The notes below the pieces were generated by a model that saw only the letters and a list, made by a program, of their open reading frames with translations, was not told the DNA's origin and searched no databases. A program made the position numbers and the translations under genes. Shown in pieces: positions 33,802 through 45,246 of a stretch of 64,000 nt of DNA (position 1 is its first letter; every line of letters starts with the position of its first letter). This DNA comes from Maea johnstoni (Eukaryota > Annelida > Polychaeta > Spionida > Magelonidae): NCBI GenBank assembly GCA_963942565.1, contig OZ012694.1:39219909-39283908 (forward strand), read 5' to 3'.

Positions 33802-35737
33802 GGCCCGTATGCGCGGGTCACACTTTGCTAAGCGGGCGCTTAGCGTGAACCTAATGCTTAGCAAAATGTGGCTAAGGCGCCCGCTAAGCAAAGTGTGACC
33901 AAGGCGGCTGCTTAGCAAAAACTGGCTTGGTATGCAGAGGAGTTACTCAAGCCCAACTCTGCTAAGCAACTACTCACCCACCAAATCATGGTAACTGGGT
34001 CAGCCCCAGGTGTGCTGCAGCACTGGTCACTGGTCAGTGCACAAACCAAACACCTACCACACACATCTCTTCACTCATTAACAATCTTTGAGGATTTGGA
34101 AGGGGATAATTATTTCAGTATAATTATAAACCATGTCTGCAAGATAAGGAGCGTTTTATTTAACAATATTTTTGTTTAATTTTCTTAATGATTTCTATCT
34201 AAATTTTAATAACATTAATAATGCATTAATGATAAATCTGGATCCATCTTATGTGTGAAGATAATTTTCGAATGCAGTATCTATTCAGTAATTATTTAAA
34301 GTAGGGTTGTTGGCTGTGTTATGCTTATTATATTCCTTCCTTCAAATATTTGCCTAAAATGCTCTGGTCTATAAGTTGTCACTGAAATAGTAGGCCTGTT
34401 TTTGCAGTTACCAGCATAAACGGGTTAATGCACTTAGCTATGACAAACAAACTGTGCATTTATTTACTACTTAATGTTTACTGAGATCTATCCATGGGAG
34501 AAGGTCATTTTTTGTTAACCAAAATTCGTTTCTCATACCAGTTTTGGATTAAAAACTTGTTTCTTGAATTCCTTGATAGTGCTCCATAATTCCTATATAT
34601 ACCATGGCACCATGGCAGAGCAGTATTTCCAAGCAGTGACAGTATCTCTGCGGGGATAAGTTTAGCAAAGACAGAAACCAGTTTTGGAGAATGAGATTTT
34701 CATAACTTGAATTGCAGTATTTTTTCAAAAATCTGTGAAAGGTAAATTTGCCCATGAATAAAAGTTATTTGAAGATCAATGAGTTTTGTTCTCTACTCTA
34801 GCTAAGTTTCAGGAACATTAAACCTGAAATTTCTAAAAGTTTTGTACAACCTTAAGCAATTATTGTCTTCAGCATCATAAATGGCTGGATAATTTTGGTT
34901 ATATCTAGCCCAATTAAAAGCATCTTAACGAAATATTGGATGCTTATTCCTCAATTTCATGATTTTTCTTCAGTTAAATTAACATAGGTGTTTCAGCTCC
35001 AAATATCATTTTTCAAGGTGAAAGTTTAAACAGAAATAGACCAAAAGATATTTTCACAATAAATGGACTTATAATCAGGCATGTTGAAAATTCTATTTCT
35101 ATTTCAAATAGATTATATCATCTTATTTCATCTCACATAATTATAGAATTGCTTGTGGTAAGCCATTTACAGAAATGCTGCATAGTTATCATTGCTTCAT
35201 CCATATCTGCTGCAGCTAGAATTTTAGTCCAGACAAAATAAAACCTGTAATAAGTGTAATTTGCATTGAGAATAGAAGATATTTCTTGTAAACTGTGACT
35301 TCTAGCATTGGTTTTTGTAGGCCACCCTTCATCTTTATTCTCAAAATGATCACCTAGGAGTGTTTGATTTGTTTTTAGTGCTTTTACTTTTTGTTTTGAA
35401 GACTTTTTTTCTCGAAAGTGCAACTTTAGCTTACCCCAATCACTACTCAACCTCCGCTAAGCATTCTATTGTTATCAGCGGCTGCTTAGGAACTCCTCAC
35501 AGTGCTGCATACTGAAAGTAGCACTTTCATAAGAAAGCAACGCTAAGCGGTCGCTTAGTAACTACTCACATGAGTAGTTACTAAGCGATCGCTTAGTAAC
35601 TACTCTCATGAGTAGTTACTCTCATGAGTAGTTACTCTCATGAGTAGTTACTAAGCGACCGCTAAGCATTGCCGGTGCATACCCAAAGTAGCACTTTGCC
35701 TTGAGTAATTGCTAAGCAGGAGCCGCGCATATGGGCC
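33802..35737. mobile_element. Harbinger-like DNA transposon, non-autonomous or degenerate
   Basis: The left end GGCCCGTATGCGCGGGTCAC is matched at the right, on the minus strand, by GGCCCATATGCGCGGCTCC. TGA directly flanks both ends (33799-33801, 35738-35740), consistent with the 3-bp duplications of PIF/Harbinger. Both ends are packed with GCTTAGC, GCGCTTAGC and AGTAGTTACT motifs in both orientations, including three tandem CTCATGAGTAGTTACT units near 35608-35655. The middle has no transposase that I can recognise. One minus frame of 105 codons (35133-35450) is basic at its start but has no known domain. A family B copy sits inside. Confidence 0.65.
34221..34428 (-). mobile_element. Family B element nested in the Harbinger-like element
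   Basis: Keeps AAATCTGGATCCATCTTATG and ends ACCAGCATAAACGGGTTAA. It inserted after the surrounding element did, or was carried with it. Confidence 0.55.
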
Positions 35738-35750
35738 TGAATCATGACCT

Positions 35751-35960
35751 TAACCTATTTATGCCTGTTGCACCAAAATCTGTCCAGACTATTTAGGCAA
35801 TATATTTGAAACCAGGATAGTATTTTGAAAATATGCTTAGAACTTTCGTAGGTGAAAATATTGTTTGACCCAAAATCTTTGGCTTAAATCACAGGGTAGG
35901 AGAAATAAAAATTAACAATATCCTAGGGATAAGTTCCATCTTTAAATCTCTCAAGTGAAC
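35751..35960 (+). mobile_element. Family B element, partial
   Basis: Starts TTAACCTATTTATGCCTGTTG with CACCAAAATCTGTCC. The right half is too diverged to place. It lies 11 bp beyond the Harbinger-like element. Confidence 0.4.
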
Positions 35961-36243
35961 CACTCATTCAATTCATTCTGGAGGTCTTTTATTTCTTCTT
36001 ATAAAACTTAAATCACACAGCTATGTGACCTTGTAGCAAATTTCAAGGTCAAACTAGGCATTTTGAAGGCAAAACATAAAATATAATCCTTTCATTCCAT
36101 ATTTTTCCCTAAATTTTCCTTACAATTATTTTAAAGAAGCTATACATTGAAGAAAATTTTTCAAGCAATTGCAAGGTAAAATCCTAAAATCTTAGGGCCA
36201 CAGCAAAAATCCAATCCTGTATTTGACTGTTACCCTCGTGAAA

Positions 36244-36269
36244 TAAAGATTATCATTATCATTATTATT

Positions 36270-36313
<44 letters not shown>

Positions 36314-36322
36314 CATTATCAA
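36244..36322. repeat. (TTA)n microsatellite
   Basis: Mixed TTA and TCATTATCA units. Confidence 0.9.
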
Positions 36323-36778
36323 AGAGAGCGGTATTGATTCCACTATGAGCACAGCTGCAATGCCACATACTGAAGTGAATTTGGGTAGGTAGTTAAACAA
36401 TGTAAAAATGATTTTAGTGTCATGGGTGCCTTTCAGCCCCATGCAATAAATACTTAAAATGAGCATTCTTATGAAATTAGGAGAGCTAAAAACTGCAAAT
36501 GATTCAAATATTCCTTTTAGCATTTAGAGATGGGCAGTTTCCTAGAATTTCTCAAACAGTGAATGTGACAGCCATCATTCCATTTGAAGACAATATTTTT
36601 GGGATAGGGCAAAATTTAAAAATCATTATATTGCAATTTCTTTTTACAAAATGTGCATAGAACGGTATAGTTTAGGAAGTCACATCTTAGCCTCAATATG
36701 GTAGAAAAACTTATGATAGAAGAAATGAATTCCTTATTCGTGGCTTCTTAGCTTACTATGTGTGCTCAGTCTCAAAAT

Positions 36779-36946
36779 GATTAAAAAGAACTAAAAAATT
36801 CATTGAAACCCTGGCACATGGGTACTCATCTGAGAATACTCGGCAAAAGTCTTCCAATGAATACCAACATGACAAGGTTTAAAAGGTTTTCGAAAATCTT
36901 TGTGCGCTTTGGACAAAAGTATAAGCCTCAGCATTGGATGAATTAA
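36779..36946 (+). mobile_element. Family A element, 5'-truncated
   Basis: Lacks about the first 45 bp. Ends GCATTGGATGAATTAA. Confidence 0.7.
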
Positions 36947-36997
36947 GAATGATTGTACAGTTAAGAGATTTAGGGGCCTGGAGTTTCCCAAATATAT

Positions 36998-37350
36998 CAG
37001 GGCACGACGTTAACTTTTGCTGCGACTTGCCCCGTAGGGCAAGTGAGATTCAATTTTCACTTGCCCTACTCCAACTTTCACTTGCCCTTGAAAAATTGTA
37101 TATAATGATTTTATAATACTTCATTTAAAATCAAGTAGAACATGGTTCTGGCATGTGAAAGCATATTTTCTAGGACAAGCTTGGATGGCAGACCACGAAA
37201 CGTGGACACATTCTCAAAAGTAAACCTGAAATATACAAAACGTACTTTCCCAGTGGGGCAAGCAAGATGCAGTTTTCACTTGCCCCACAGCTATAATTTA
37301 CAAATTCTACTTGCCCGGGGCAATGGGGCAAGCACCAATGTCGAGCCCTG
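36998..37350. mobile_element. CAGGGCTCGA-ended element, GGGCAAGT type
   Basis: Starts CAGGGCACGACGTTAAC and ends, on the minus strand, CAGGGCTCGACATTGGTGC. The interior repeats TTTTCACTTGCCC and GGGCAAG at least five times. The bases on either side match a tandem copy at about 37543-37610, so the element entered one unit of a duplicated segment. Confidence 0.75.
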
Positions 37351-37357
37351 TAATATT

Positions 37358-37829
37358 ATATGCTAAGATTTATTTGTAGGCTTTAACATAACTATTACCC
37401 TAATTTAGTCATGCCTGCAAAAAACACATAGCCTGACAAATGATTCATTTTGACAACAAAGCAATCTATTGAGAAATATTTCACTGAAAGTTGTAGATCC
37501 TGTTGGGTTTTAAAATCCCTTTTCAAATATTTTTCAAAAAGATTAATTGTACGGTTAAGTAATTTAGGATTCAGTTGTCTTTATATGCTTTATATGATCT
37601 ACTTGTAGGAACTATTGCCTTAACCTATTCATGCCTGCAGAGTACACACAATCTGACAAAAAGACAGACATCTTAAGAACAAAGCAATCTATTGAGAAAT
37701 ATTTCACTGAAAATTGTAGTTCCTGTTTGATTTAACAATCCCTTTTCAATAATTTTCAAAAATAACTCTATTTGAGGAGTTGCAGTTAAAGCTGGCAGAC
37801 CGGTTGCACTCCTGGTGTAAATAGGTTAA
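37358..37829 (+). mobile_element. Two tandem family B copies within about 230-bp units
   Basis: CAAAGCAATCTATTGAGAAA occurs near 37458 and 37680, each followed by TATTTCACTGAAA. The second copy runs from TTAACCTATTCATGCCTGC (37620) to GGTGTAAATAGGTTAA (37829). Both carry the same private changes, so this is local duplication of one B copy and not independent insertion. Confidence 0.65.
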
Positions 37830-37876
37830 AATAAATGTCCCTACGATCATAGCTAGGGCAACAGCTAAGCCGCAAG

Positions 37877-38107
37877 TTAACCCCTAAATGCTCAAAGCGG
37901 CCAAAAAGAAGCCTGACACTTTTGATGAAATCTGGCAGGCGAGAGCAAAGTTAGGAAAACATTTAGCAGAGAAATGTTGATTAATATGTTACCAATAACT
38001 CTCCTTGAAATATTTTGTTAAATCATTCTTAATTGCGAAGTTATTGGAAAAGATAACAAACTTCCAAACGACAATTTCTGGAGGAATTCTGAGGCATTAA
38101 TGGGTTA
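37877..38107 (+). mobile_element. Family B element
   Basis: Near-consensus copy from TTAACCCCTAAATGCTC to GAGGCATTAATGGGTTAA. It shows the central foldback: GCAGAGAAATGTTG opposite AACTCTCCTTGAAATATTTTG. Confidence 0.8.
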
Positions 38108-38478
38108 AGTATAAGCCTGATGGTGCAATGGGCGTGTGGATGATGCTCCAGCCTAATCTGAAGATGGTCTATTCCCATGAAGTGGGATCTAATAAATACA
38201 GCAAAAAAGATGGAATGCACTTAAAATACAGAAAAACAAGTAAAGTGACACATTTATCAATACCCATAATCCTACCCCAAAAGCCAATAACTGCTTGCTG
38301 TCTCTTATAAATGCCTGGAGTCCCAAGTAGCTTGTATGTGAGGAAGTTGACAGTGACTTGATGAAGGTTAAGTGGTGTTTTTTCCTGGGAACTCAGCTAT
38401 TTTGTAAAATCACTTCCAATTGTTAGAAGTTACTGCCAAAGGTATTACAAATCCAGATGAGAATTTTAATGTCGACTA

Positions 38479-38696
38479 TCAACCTGTCCAATGCTGAGGC
38501 TACTTTCGATCAAAGGACAAGGGAGCAAAGATTTTTGAAAACCATCTAAACCCTGTCATGTTGGTATTCATTGGATAGCTCTGTCTGATTACTCTCAGAT
38601 GAATACCCATATATGCCACGGTTTCAGTCATTTTTCAGGAATTTTGCATCATTTTTTCATTGGCCAAATTAGCCACCAGCAGCATAATAGGGTTAA
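38479..38696 (-). mobile_element. Family A element
   Basis: Starts TCAACCTGTCCAATGCTGAGG and ends AGCATAATAGGGTTAA. Confidence 0.85.
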
Positions 38697-39125
38697 GGAA
38701 TAATGAGTTCAACTAGTTAAACTACTCTAGTACGATTAAAAAGTGATAGTTATGGGGTGACATAGTGATGAACTGATCCCACCCCCTCCCGTAGCAGGGG
38801 TTTGACTGTCCATACATTAGTGAGATTCAATTTTAATATCAACTATTAAGAAATAATGGGTTAAACTAGTTAAACTCCTCTAGTACGATTGGAAGTGATA
38901 GTTATGGGGTGGGATAGTCATGGAAGCCTCCCCACCCTTCCAGTAGCAGGGTTTCCACTGTCCATACATTATTGAGAATGAAATATTATAGAAATAATGG
39001 GTTAAACTAGTTAAACTCCTCTAGTACAATTGGAAGTGATAGTAATTTGGTGGGATAGTCATGAACCCGCCCCCACCCCCTCCCATAGCAGGGGTTTCAC
39101 TGTCCATACATTAGTGTTATAGGGC
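38697..39125. repeat. Three-copy tandem array, about 141-154 bp
   Basis: ACTAGTTAAACTCCTCTAGTACGATTG-like blocks start near 38711, 38865 and 39006, each followed by GATAGTTATGGGGTGGGATA and GTAGCAGGGGTTTCACTG. The array begins exactly at the TTAA end of a family A copy. Confidence 0.8.
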
Positions 39126-39714
39126 TAATGGATTAGTGGAGTACATGGTCACACTGTAAGGCGTTCTCCAGTGGAACAAGTCTTCGCTCCTCGTAATGTC
39201 TTTTTCACTCCCACATTATTCTTGTGGCCTGTCTCAAATTAATGACAAAATGTCAACCCTAATCTGAGAACTACACCCCAACATCTTATTGACTAATTAA
39301 ATTCTGGTTCAACAAGATGCACAAAATCGTATTTTCTTCTAATCTTTTTGGATGATGAACTAATCGTACAAATGATTACAGATTTTGTAATTAACTTTTG
39401 ATGAGTTCTAAGGTATCTTTTACCAAAGATTTTTCTGAAAGATTTAGACTTATTTGTGACCAACTTGTAAGTTATAAGTTCAAACTGTGGCATCCTCGTT
39501 TGGACAAATCCATGGAATTGCTTATTTTGATCATCATCACTTCTTCTGCCATGTTTAGGCTATCAGCCCATAAATAGCCCACAGTAAATTCAATTGGCTG
39601 AGATTCAGTACATATCAAATCAAAGGTCAACATACCAAAGACTTTTTATGTGATTAATGGCAATCTTAGTTATCATGCTACCAGTTCCTGCGCTACATTA
39701 CTGAATGAAGTGTA

Positions 39715-40330
39715 GACTTCTTAAGAAATCCTGGGAAACTTTCTAGGAATTCCTTGGTACTCAAAGCTTAACCTGGTAAGGGCTCTCATTGAGAAGAACT
39801 CTGCGCTACCTTACAGGGAAGAAATCAGAGCTGATGCTGCCATAGGATTTCCTAAAAATGTCTGGGATTGACCTAGGAAAATTCTAAGAATTTCTTGGTA
39901 TTCAACGCTTCATATGGTAAGGACTATCACTGAAAAGAACTCTGCGTACCTTATAGGGAAGAAATCATAGCTGGTGCTGCTGCCATAGGATTTCCTAGAA
40001 ATGTCTGGGATTGACCTAGGAAAATCCTAGGAATTCCTTGGTATTTAATGCCCCATTTGGTAAAGGCTCATACTGAGATGACCTAGCTACCTTAAAGGGA
40101 AGAAATCATAGCTATACTGCTGATCCTTTGCCAAATATAGCTCAGACTTCCTAGGAAATTCTGCGATTTTCCAAGGATGATCTCAGGAATTCCTTGGTAT
40201 TCCAAGCTTTATTTGGTACAGGACAGGACTTCCTAGAAATGGCTGGATTTAACCTAGGAAAATCCTAGGAATTCCTTGGTATTCAATGCTTCATATGGTA
40301 AGGACTATCACTGAAAATATCTCTTACAGA
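39715..40330. repeat. Family C tandem array, about 141-bp units
   Basis: GAATTCCTTGGTATTCAA-type blocks occur at 39748, 39888, 40031, 40188 and 40269. The first three are 140-143 bp apart and share ATAGGGAAGAAATCATAGCTG. The last two are irregular. Confidence 0.75.
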
Positions 40331-40344
40331 GAAGAAATCATAGG

Positions 40345-40440
40345 TGCTGCAACTACCTCTGCTGCTACCCCTGCTTCTGTTACTGCTGCTGCTACTGTTA
40401 CTGCTGCTGCTCCTGCTACCGTCGCTACTGCTGCTGTAGT
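40345..40440. repeat. Imperfect (CTG)n tract
   Basis: Mixed CTG, CTA and CTC triplets directly downstream of the family C array. Open on more than one frame, but with no coding evidence. Confidence 0.75.
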
Positions 40441-40542
40441 GATTGAGTGATTGGTGTCAGGGATGAAGTCTTTGCTAGGATAGCCAGCACCTGCTCTTTC
40501 AGGTGGACGACTTCTAACACAGAAAATATGCCAACAGTTTGT

Positions 40543-40556
40543 GCCACACGTGTGGC
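40543..40556. promoter_or_regulatory. Palindromic E-box GCCACACGTGTGGC
   Basis: A 14-bp perfect palindrome centred on CACGTG. A diverged second unit with GTGCCACATCTGTGGCTG lies about 120 bp downstream in a local duplication (40535-40715), and TGTGTCACACATGACACA follows near 40768. E-box binding by bHLH factors is a motif-level inference. Confidence 0.3.
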
Positions 40557-41403
40557 TGAATTATTCTGTGCTAGATTATTCTGTGGTATAAATGCCTGAT
40601 ATGTGGTTTTTCACCATAAGGGACTACTTACTATATGGAAACATGTCATTAGAACGTTTTGTGCCACATCTGTGGCTGTAGCTATGGGTTTCTCTGTGGT
40701 ACAAGTGTCAGATAATTAGATTTCAACCTGGAAATTAAGTGTGTGTGTGTAATCAGTGCGTTTTTTGTGTCACACATGACACACACTTATTTCCAGTCGC
40801 CAAATATCCTTAACTTGTTTCAGGTATCCGACCTGTGACGATAAACGCAAAAATAAGAAGTAGGGAAAATTTGAAAATGAGAAAAACCCATAGTTTTATG
40901 GCGCACTCATTTTTGGATTTACAGTATGTGTCTCCCCCTTCTTCGGGGTGGTATAATGTTGTATTGCTTTAATTTGGTATATGCTTCATATTTACAGTTG
41001 GATTTATATAAAGCAATCAAAGTCAACATTTTGAATATATGTCCAGTATTAGACAATCAAGGCTTGAGAAGCTCCTTAATTAATGGGTGACTTTAGCTAA
41101 GTGTACAGCATTTTGAGAGCTAGCTACCTTGCATGCTGCCAAGACGTGTAACTGATATTAATCATCCTTACCTAACGACTTGAAGACTGCAGCTATTTCG
41201 GTAGACTGGCAATTAACCCGCTTAGATTATTAATGAGAGACCTTTCTCTATGTGAAATGATGAGCTAGTCGAGTGAAAAGTGCTCTTTTGTAGTCATAAG
41301 TGTAAATCGTTTTTTTTACCCCCCCCCCTCAACTACCATGTGATCTACCACTACCTTGAAGCCCCCCACTGCAGAAAATGCCAAGACCTCAAACCTTTTC
41401 CCC

Positions 41404-41619
41404 TTCAACCCATTTACAGAGCAACCTGATGAGAGGCCTGATGATTTTGGAAATATCTAACATATAAAAGCATTTTCTTGAAAATATTTGAAAGAGAAAT
41501 GTTGATCAGAAGTCAAACAAAAAGTCACCTTCAAATTTTTTGTGATCATTCGCTTTATTTCTAGGTTATTCTCAAAAGTATGAGAGTAGCAGACGAACTG
41601 TGAGTGTTAATGGGTTAAG
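41404..41619 (+). mobile_element. Family B element
   Basis: Starts TTCAACCCATTTACAGAGC and ends GAGTGTTAATGGGTTAAG. Keeps AATATTTGAAAGAGAAATG. Confidence 0.75.
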
Positions 41620-41809
41620 ACGCCCTCCTGATCCTCACCTGTCAACGACCACAGGTGTTCCATTGTTCCTTGTCATAGGTAGTAGGACATAAAAAGCAAT
41701 CATCTTTCTAAACAAAGGTCAGATAAAGATAATGAAGGGAAAGTGTTGCACCATAAAAAGTCGTCCTTCAAAGATTTTTTAGAATATTGATGCTTCACCT
41801 ACTCAATGT

Positions 41810-41910
41810 AGCTGAGTGCTCTTAGGAAATCCTTGGAATTTTCTGAAATACTGAAGTTTTTCAAGAAAAATCTTTGAAATTCCTTGGTTTGCTTAACTTC
41901 ATTTGGTAAG
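41810..41910. repeat. Family C piece
   Basis: GCTCTTAGGAAATCCTTGG, AAGAAAAATCTTTGAAATTCC and TTCATTTGGTAAGGG in order: a near-complete unit. Confidence 0.6.
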
Positions 41911-42233
41911 GGTTTCCCCCTCAACAAATATAGCTTGGAATACCCACAAATGTATAGGGCAAAATATCAAATATCAATTTGTTGTCATGTTTTCAAGCTT
42001 ATTTGGTAGAATTCAAATCCAACAAAAATCTTACCAATAGAATGAATCAAAGCTCTTGTTACCTAACAAAAAGACTCCCCCTTAACATTTCTGAAATAAT
42101 CATGCACTTTCCCTGCTGATTTTTCAAGTGCAACTCTTAAGAATTATTTGGTTCAGAATAATACAATCTGTCTGCAATAGATCAACAGTTTGTCAATATT
42201 CCCAGTAGTAAAAACAAACAGTAAAAGAAAAAA

Positions 42234-42415
42234 AAAAAATAATAATAATGATAATAATAATAATAATAATAATTATTATAATAATAATGGTGATGATGAT
42301 GATGACAATAAAAATAATGATAATAATAATAATAATATTGATAAAATAATATTGATAATAATAATAATAATAAAATATACAAAGAAAAAAATAATAATAA
42401 TAGTAATAATGATAA

Positions 42416-42478
<63 letters not shown>

Positions 42479-42482
42479 TAAT
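42234..42482. repeat. (TAA)n microsatellite
   Basis: About 250 bp of TAA with GAT, AAA and TGA interruptions. Poly-Asn, poly-Ile and poly-Leu frames on both strands are artefacts. Confidence 0.97.
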
Positions 42483-42865
42483 ATTATCCTGGAATACCTG
42501 GATAAATCCAACTTTATTTAAGAGATCTCTTCAATACTTATGCAGACTTGGAAAACGATAGAATATTTAGGTATCTGCTACCATATTGCAGTGGTTGATA
42601 GCTAAAGAAAAGTACCCAAAGCTTAAAGTAAAACAAAACCTTGTGTCATATCATGATAATTGTAAGAATTCAGGGCACTTAAAAACTCTTCTCCACAAAT
42701 CTGCATACTGAGAGCACTACCATACAATAATTAGCTGCTAATGAAGAGAAAATCATGGCTCACATATTCATGGACTCACCCGGTCGAAGAAGCGTCGTAA
42801 TATTTAACCCTTTTCCCGACATGACTGCTTGCAGTTGCTGGTACATAGTGCGATCTGTTGATTTG

Positions 42866-43130
42866 ATGTTGTTGTTGTTGTTGTTGTTGTTATTGTTGTT
42901 GTTGTTGTTAGGTGTTGCTGTTGTTGTGGAATAGGAGTATTGAAGAGCTAAGGTATATGTATGATGTGCCCGCTGTCGTAGCCACTGTCATGTACGCAGA
43001 CTGTCTTCTTGATTTTGATGTTGTTGTTGTTGTTGTTGTTGTTGTGGAATGGGAGTATTGTAGAGCTATAAGGTATACGTATGTCACCCCTGCTGTGGTT
43101 GCGGTCGTCGTCGTGTACGCAGGCTGTGCG
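42866..43130 (+). repeat. (GTT)n with a duplicated 90-bp unit
   Basis: Two GTT runs (42866-42928, 43018-43044) each precede a unit with GTGGAATAGGAGTATTG or GTGGAATGGGAGTATTG, then GAGCTA, AGGTATA, CGTATG or GTATG, and GTACGCAG. A plus frame (42912-43280, 122 codons) stays open through both, and TATACAGGTAAGAG just after is a good splice-donor match. A microsatellite-mediated duplication is the simplest reading. Confidence 0.7.
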
Positions 43131-43639
43131 GCGGCGTATACAGGTAAGAGTGATAAGTCTCCCCCTGAACTGCCAACCAACTTACCTGTGCAGCACAGGG
43201 TGATCCACAAGTCCCCTATCACTGATACAGCACCTGCCCATGCTGACTCCTCTTTAGAGCCGCACGGGCATCAGTATTGACAGTACCCATACTCATCCTG
43301 TAAAATACCCTTACTGAACTCAACTGAGGCATCCTAAGAATTCCTGGGATCCAGTATTGAAAAGTTGGAATAAATATACATGAAACTGATAGCCAATGTA
43401 TGTGCCGTAAAAATTTGAGCGTTTTTCTAAAAGTTCATACCAAAAGCGAGCGCTGAACATGTTTTGAAAGGTATATACACCTGGTAAATACAGAATTTTT
43501 GTCTGCTGCTCTAATGGTAGACACAACGACGACATGGGTACACTTAAATGATCGATCGTCCCGTTCTTGATCTGGCAAACGGTGCGCATCACAATACAAG
43601 CCAATTAACATTGGTCACTAATAGTGCTCACTAGTTTTT

Positions 43640-44460
43640 TTCTAAACTAGAAACCTCACTGTGAAATGCATATATTTCTCCCTTTTAATCATGGGAGAAA
43701 CAGGTTCCATCACTCATGGATGGAGCCTCTATTTCCCTGTCAGAATTCTCCTTATCAATATCTCAGGAAAAAAGTATACTATAATGTTATGAAGTACTTG
43801 CATTTGAGTGGAGGATAATGATTTTTGATTAATTGTTTTTTCCTTCAATTACTTTCAAGAGATTACTTTAAGTCAAACGGCCATCAAAATATAGTCCAGC
43901 AGTTTTGAACAAAAGAGTAGGGATAACGCAATTGCAAACCTTTTTATCTCCTTTGTCTGAAATAGATAGCTACACCAAATTCATTTGTTGTATGTTGATT
44001 ATTCTATATTCATATTATGTTATTTGTTCTTGTGTGGATTGCTATATAGTTGTATTTGTAATCAATATTAGTATATGATATAATATTTATACATGACATA
44101 TAAATACTTGTATTTATGTGAAATAAATATCTGATTACACATATATGTAATTAGAGAAATTTCAAAAAAAGTAAGAATAAGTTACGAGAAACACGTGCAC
44201 ACAATTCATTACCTACAAATCATTGCTACTTTCTGTAATTAACAGCTGATGTTTAGCTCTCTTTTCTTTGTCTTGCCATTGAATAGTTATAGCTAATTTA
44301 CTACATGATATATGTATATACAATAAAAGACATCTGCATACATAAATTTCAAGAGCCAGTGTTTTTACGATGAAACATTTTGCTGAAAATCGAAAATTTG
44401 ATTCAAGGCAACAGCAGGGAACAAAGGAGTAAAACAATGGCTGCAGTTGAAATACTCTTG
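43640..44460. other. Stretch without recognised features
   Basis: AT-rich sequence with scattered TATATA and ATAAATA motifs. No frame or repeat family stood out. Confidence 0.4.
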
Positions 44461-44464
44461 GCAA

Positions 44465-44550
44465 ATGAAGCTGAGACTTTCTGTGAGAAATCCTGAGAAT
44501 TTCCTAGTAATATCCTTGGAATTCCTTAGTAATATTCCAAGCCCCATTTG
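44465..44550. repeat. Family C piece
   Basis: TTTCTGTGAGAAATCCTGAG, TTTCCTAGTAATATCC and GGAATTCCTTAGTAATATTCC in order. Confidence 0.6.
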
Positions 44551-44617
44551 AGGAAGGCAAGCAATTTTGGCCCTTTATAATTATTTCAAATACCCTATGA
44601 TGGTGAAACCATATATC

Positions 44618-44769
44618 TCAACCCTTCCAATGCAAAGGCCACTTTTATCCATTCATTGGATAGAGTACCCTTAGATGAATACATACGTGCAAGGGTTTGA
44701 GCTCTTTATCCAGTTTTGTGCATCATTTTATAATGGCCAAATTAGCCACCAGTAGCATTTATATTAAAG
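44618..44769 (-). mobile_element. Family A element, internally deleted
   Basis: Starts TCAACCCTTCCAATGCAAAGG and ends CCAGTAGCATTTATATTAA. About 60 bp of the left arm and centre is missing. Confidence 0.7.
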
Positions 44770-44782
44770 GTTCAAATGAATA

Positions 44783-45105
44783 ATCATAAGACTTTGTTTA
44801 GAGGTTTTTGTTTTAATACTAGCACAAATTCTAACAAAGAGATGTCATCTTTTCTTAAGATGAATAATAAAACTCTTGTTTGGATGGGTTTTTTAAAAAC
44901 TAGCATACATTCTAGCAAAGGTATGCCATCTTTTTTAAAGACAAATAATAACATTCTTGTTTAGATGTGTTTTTTAATACTAGCATAAATTCTAGCAAAG
45001 GGATGCCATCTTTTCTTAAGATGAATAATAAAGCTCTTGTTTAGGTGTTTTTGTTTTAATACTAGCATCAATTCTAGCAATGGGGTGCCATATTTTTTCT
45101 GACTC
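44783..45105. repeat. Four-copy 81-bp tandem array
   Basis: ACTAGCA occurs at 44818, 44899, 44979 and 45061. Units share CTCTTGTTTAGATG, ATTCTAGCAAAGGGATGCC and AAGATGAATAATAA. The array begins at the end of the family A copy above. Confidence 0.9.
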
Positions 45106-45116
45106 TCTCTCCACAG

Positions 45117-45246
45117 GGAAATTAAGAGAGCTTGGTTTCTCCTCCAGCGGGTGCCGGTGGCCAGCTGTGTACTGCAGCTCTGGGAGACGAGATCTATTGC
45201 CGCGGCTTCACGACAGCTTTCCCTGAGTGATTTCATGGCTAAATGA
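45117..45246 (+). other. GC-rich island, possible terminal exon (weak)
   Basis: CTCTCTCTCCACAG, a good splice acceptor, precedes 42 open codons in the phase starting at 45118, with TGA at 45244-45246. The translation includes WFLLQRVPVASCVLQLWETR. GC content is well above that of the 81-bp array before it and the TA array after it. No domain was recognised, and the minus strand is open too (102 codons). Conserved non-coding DNA is the main alternative. Confidence 0.15.
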
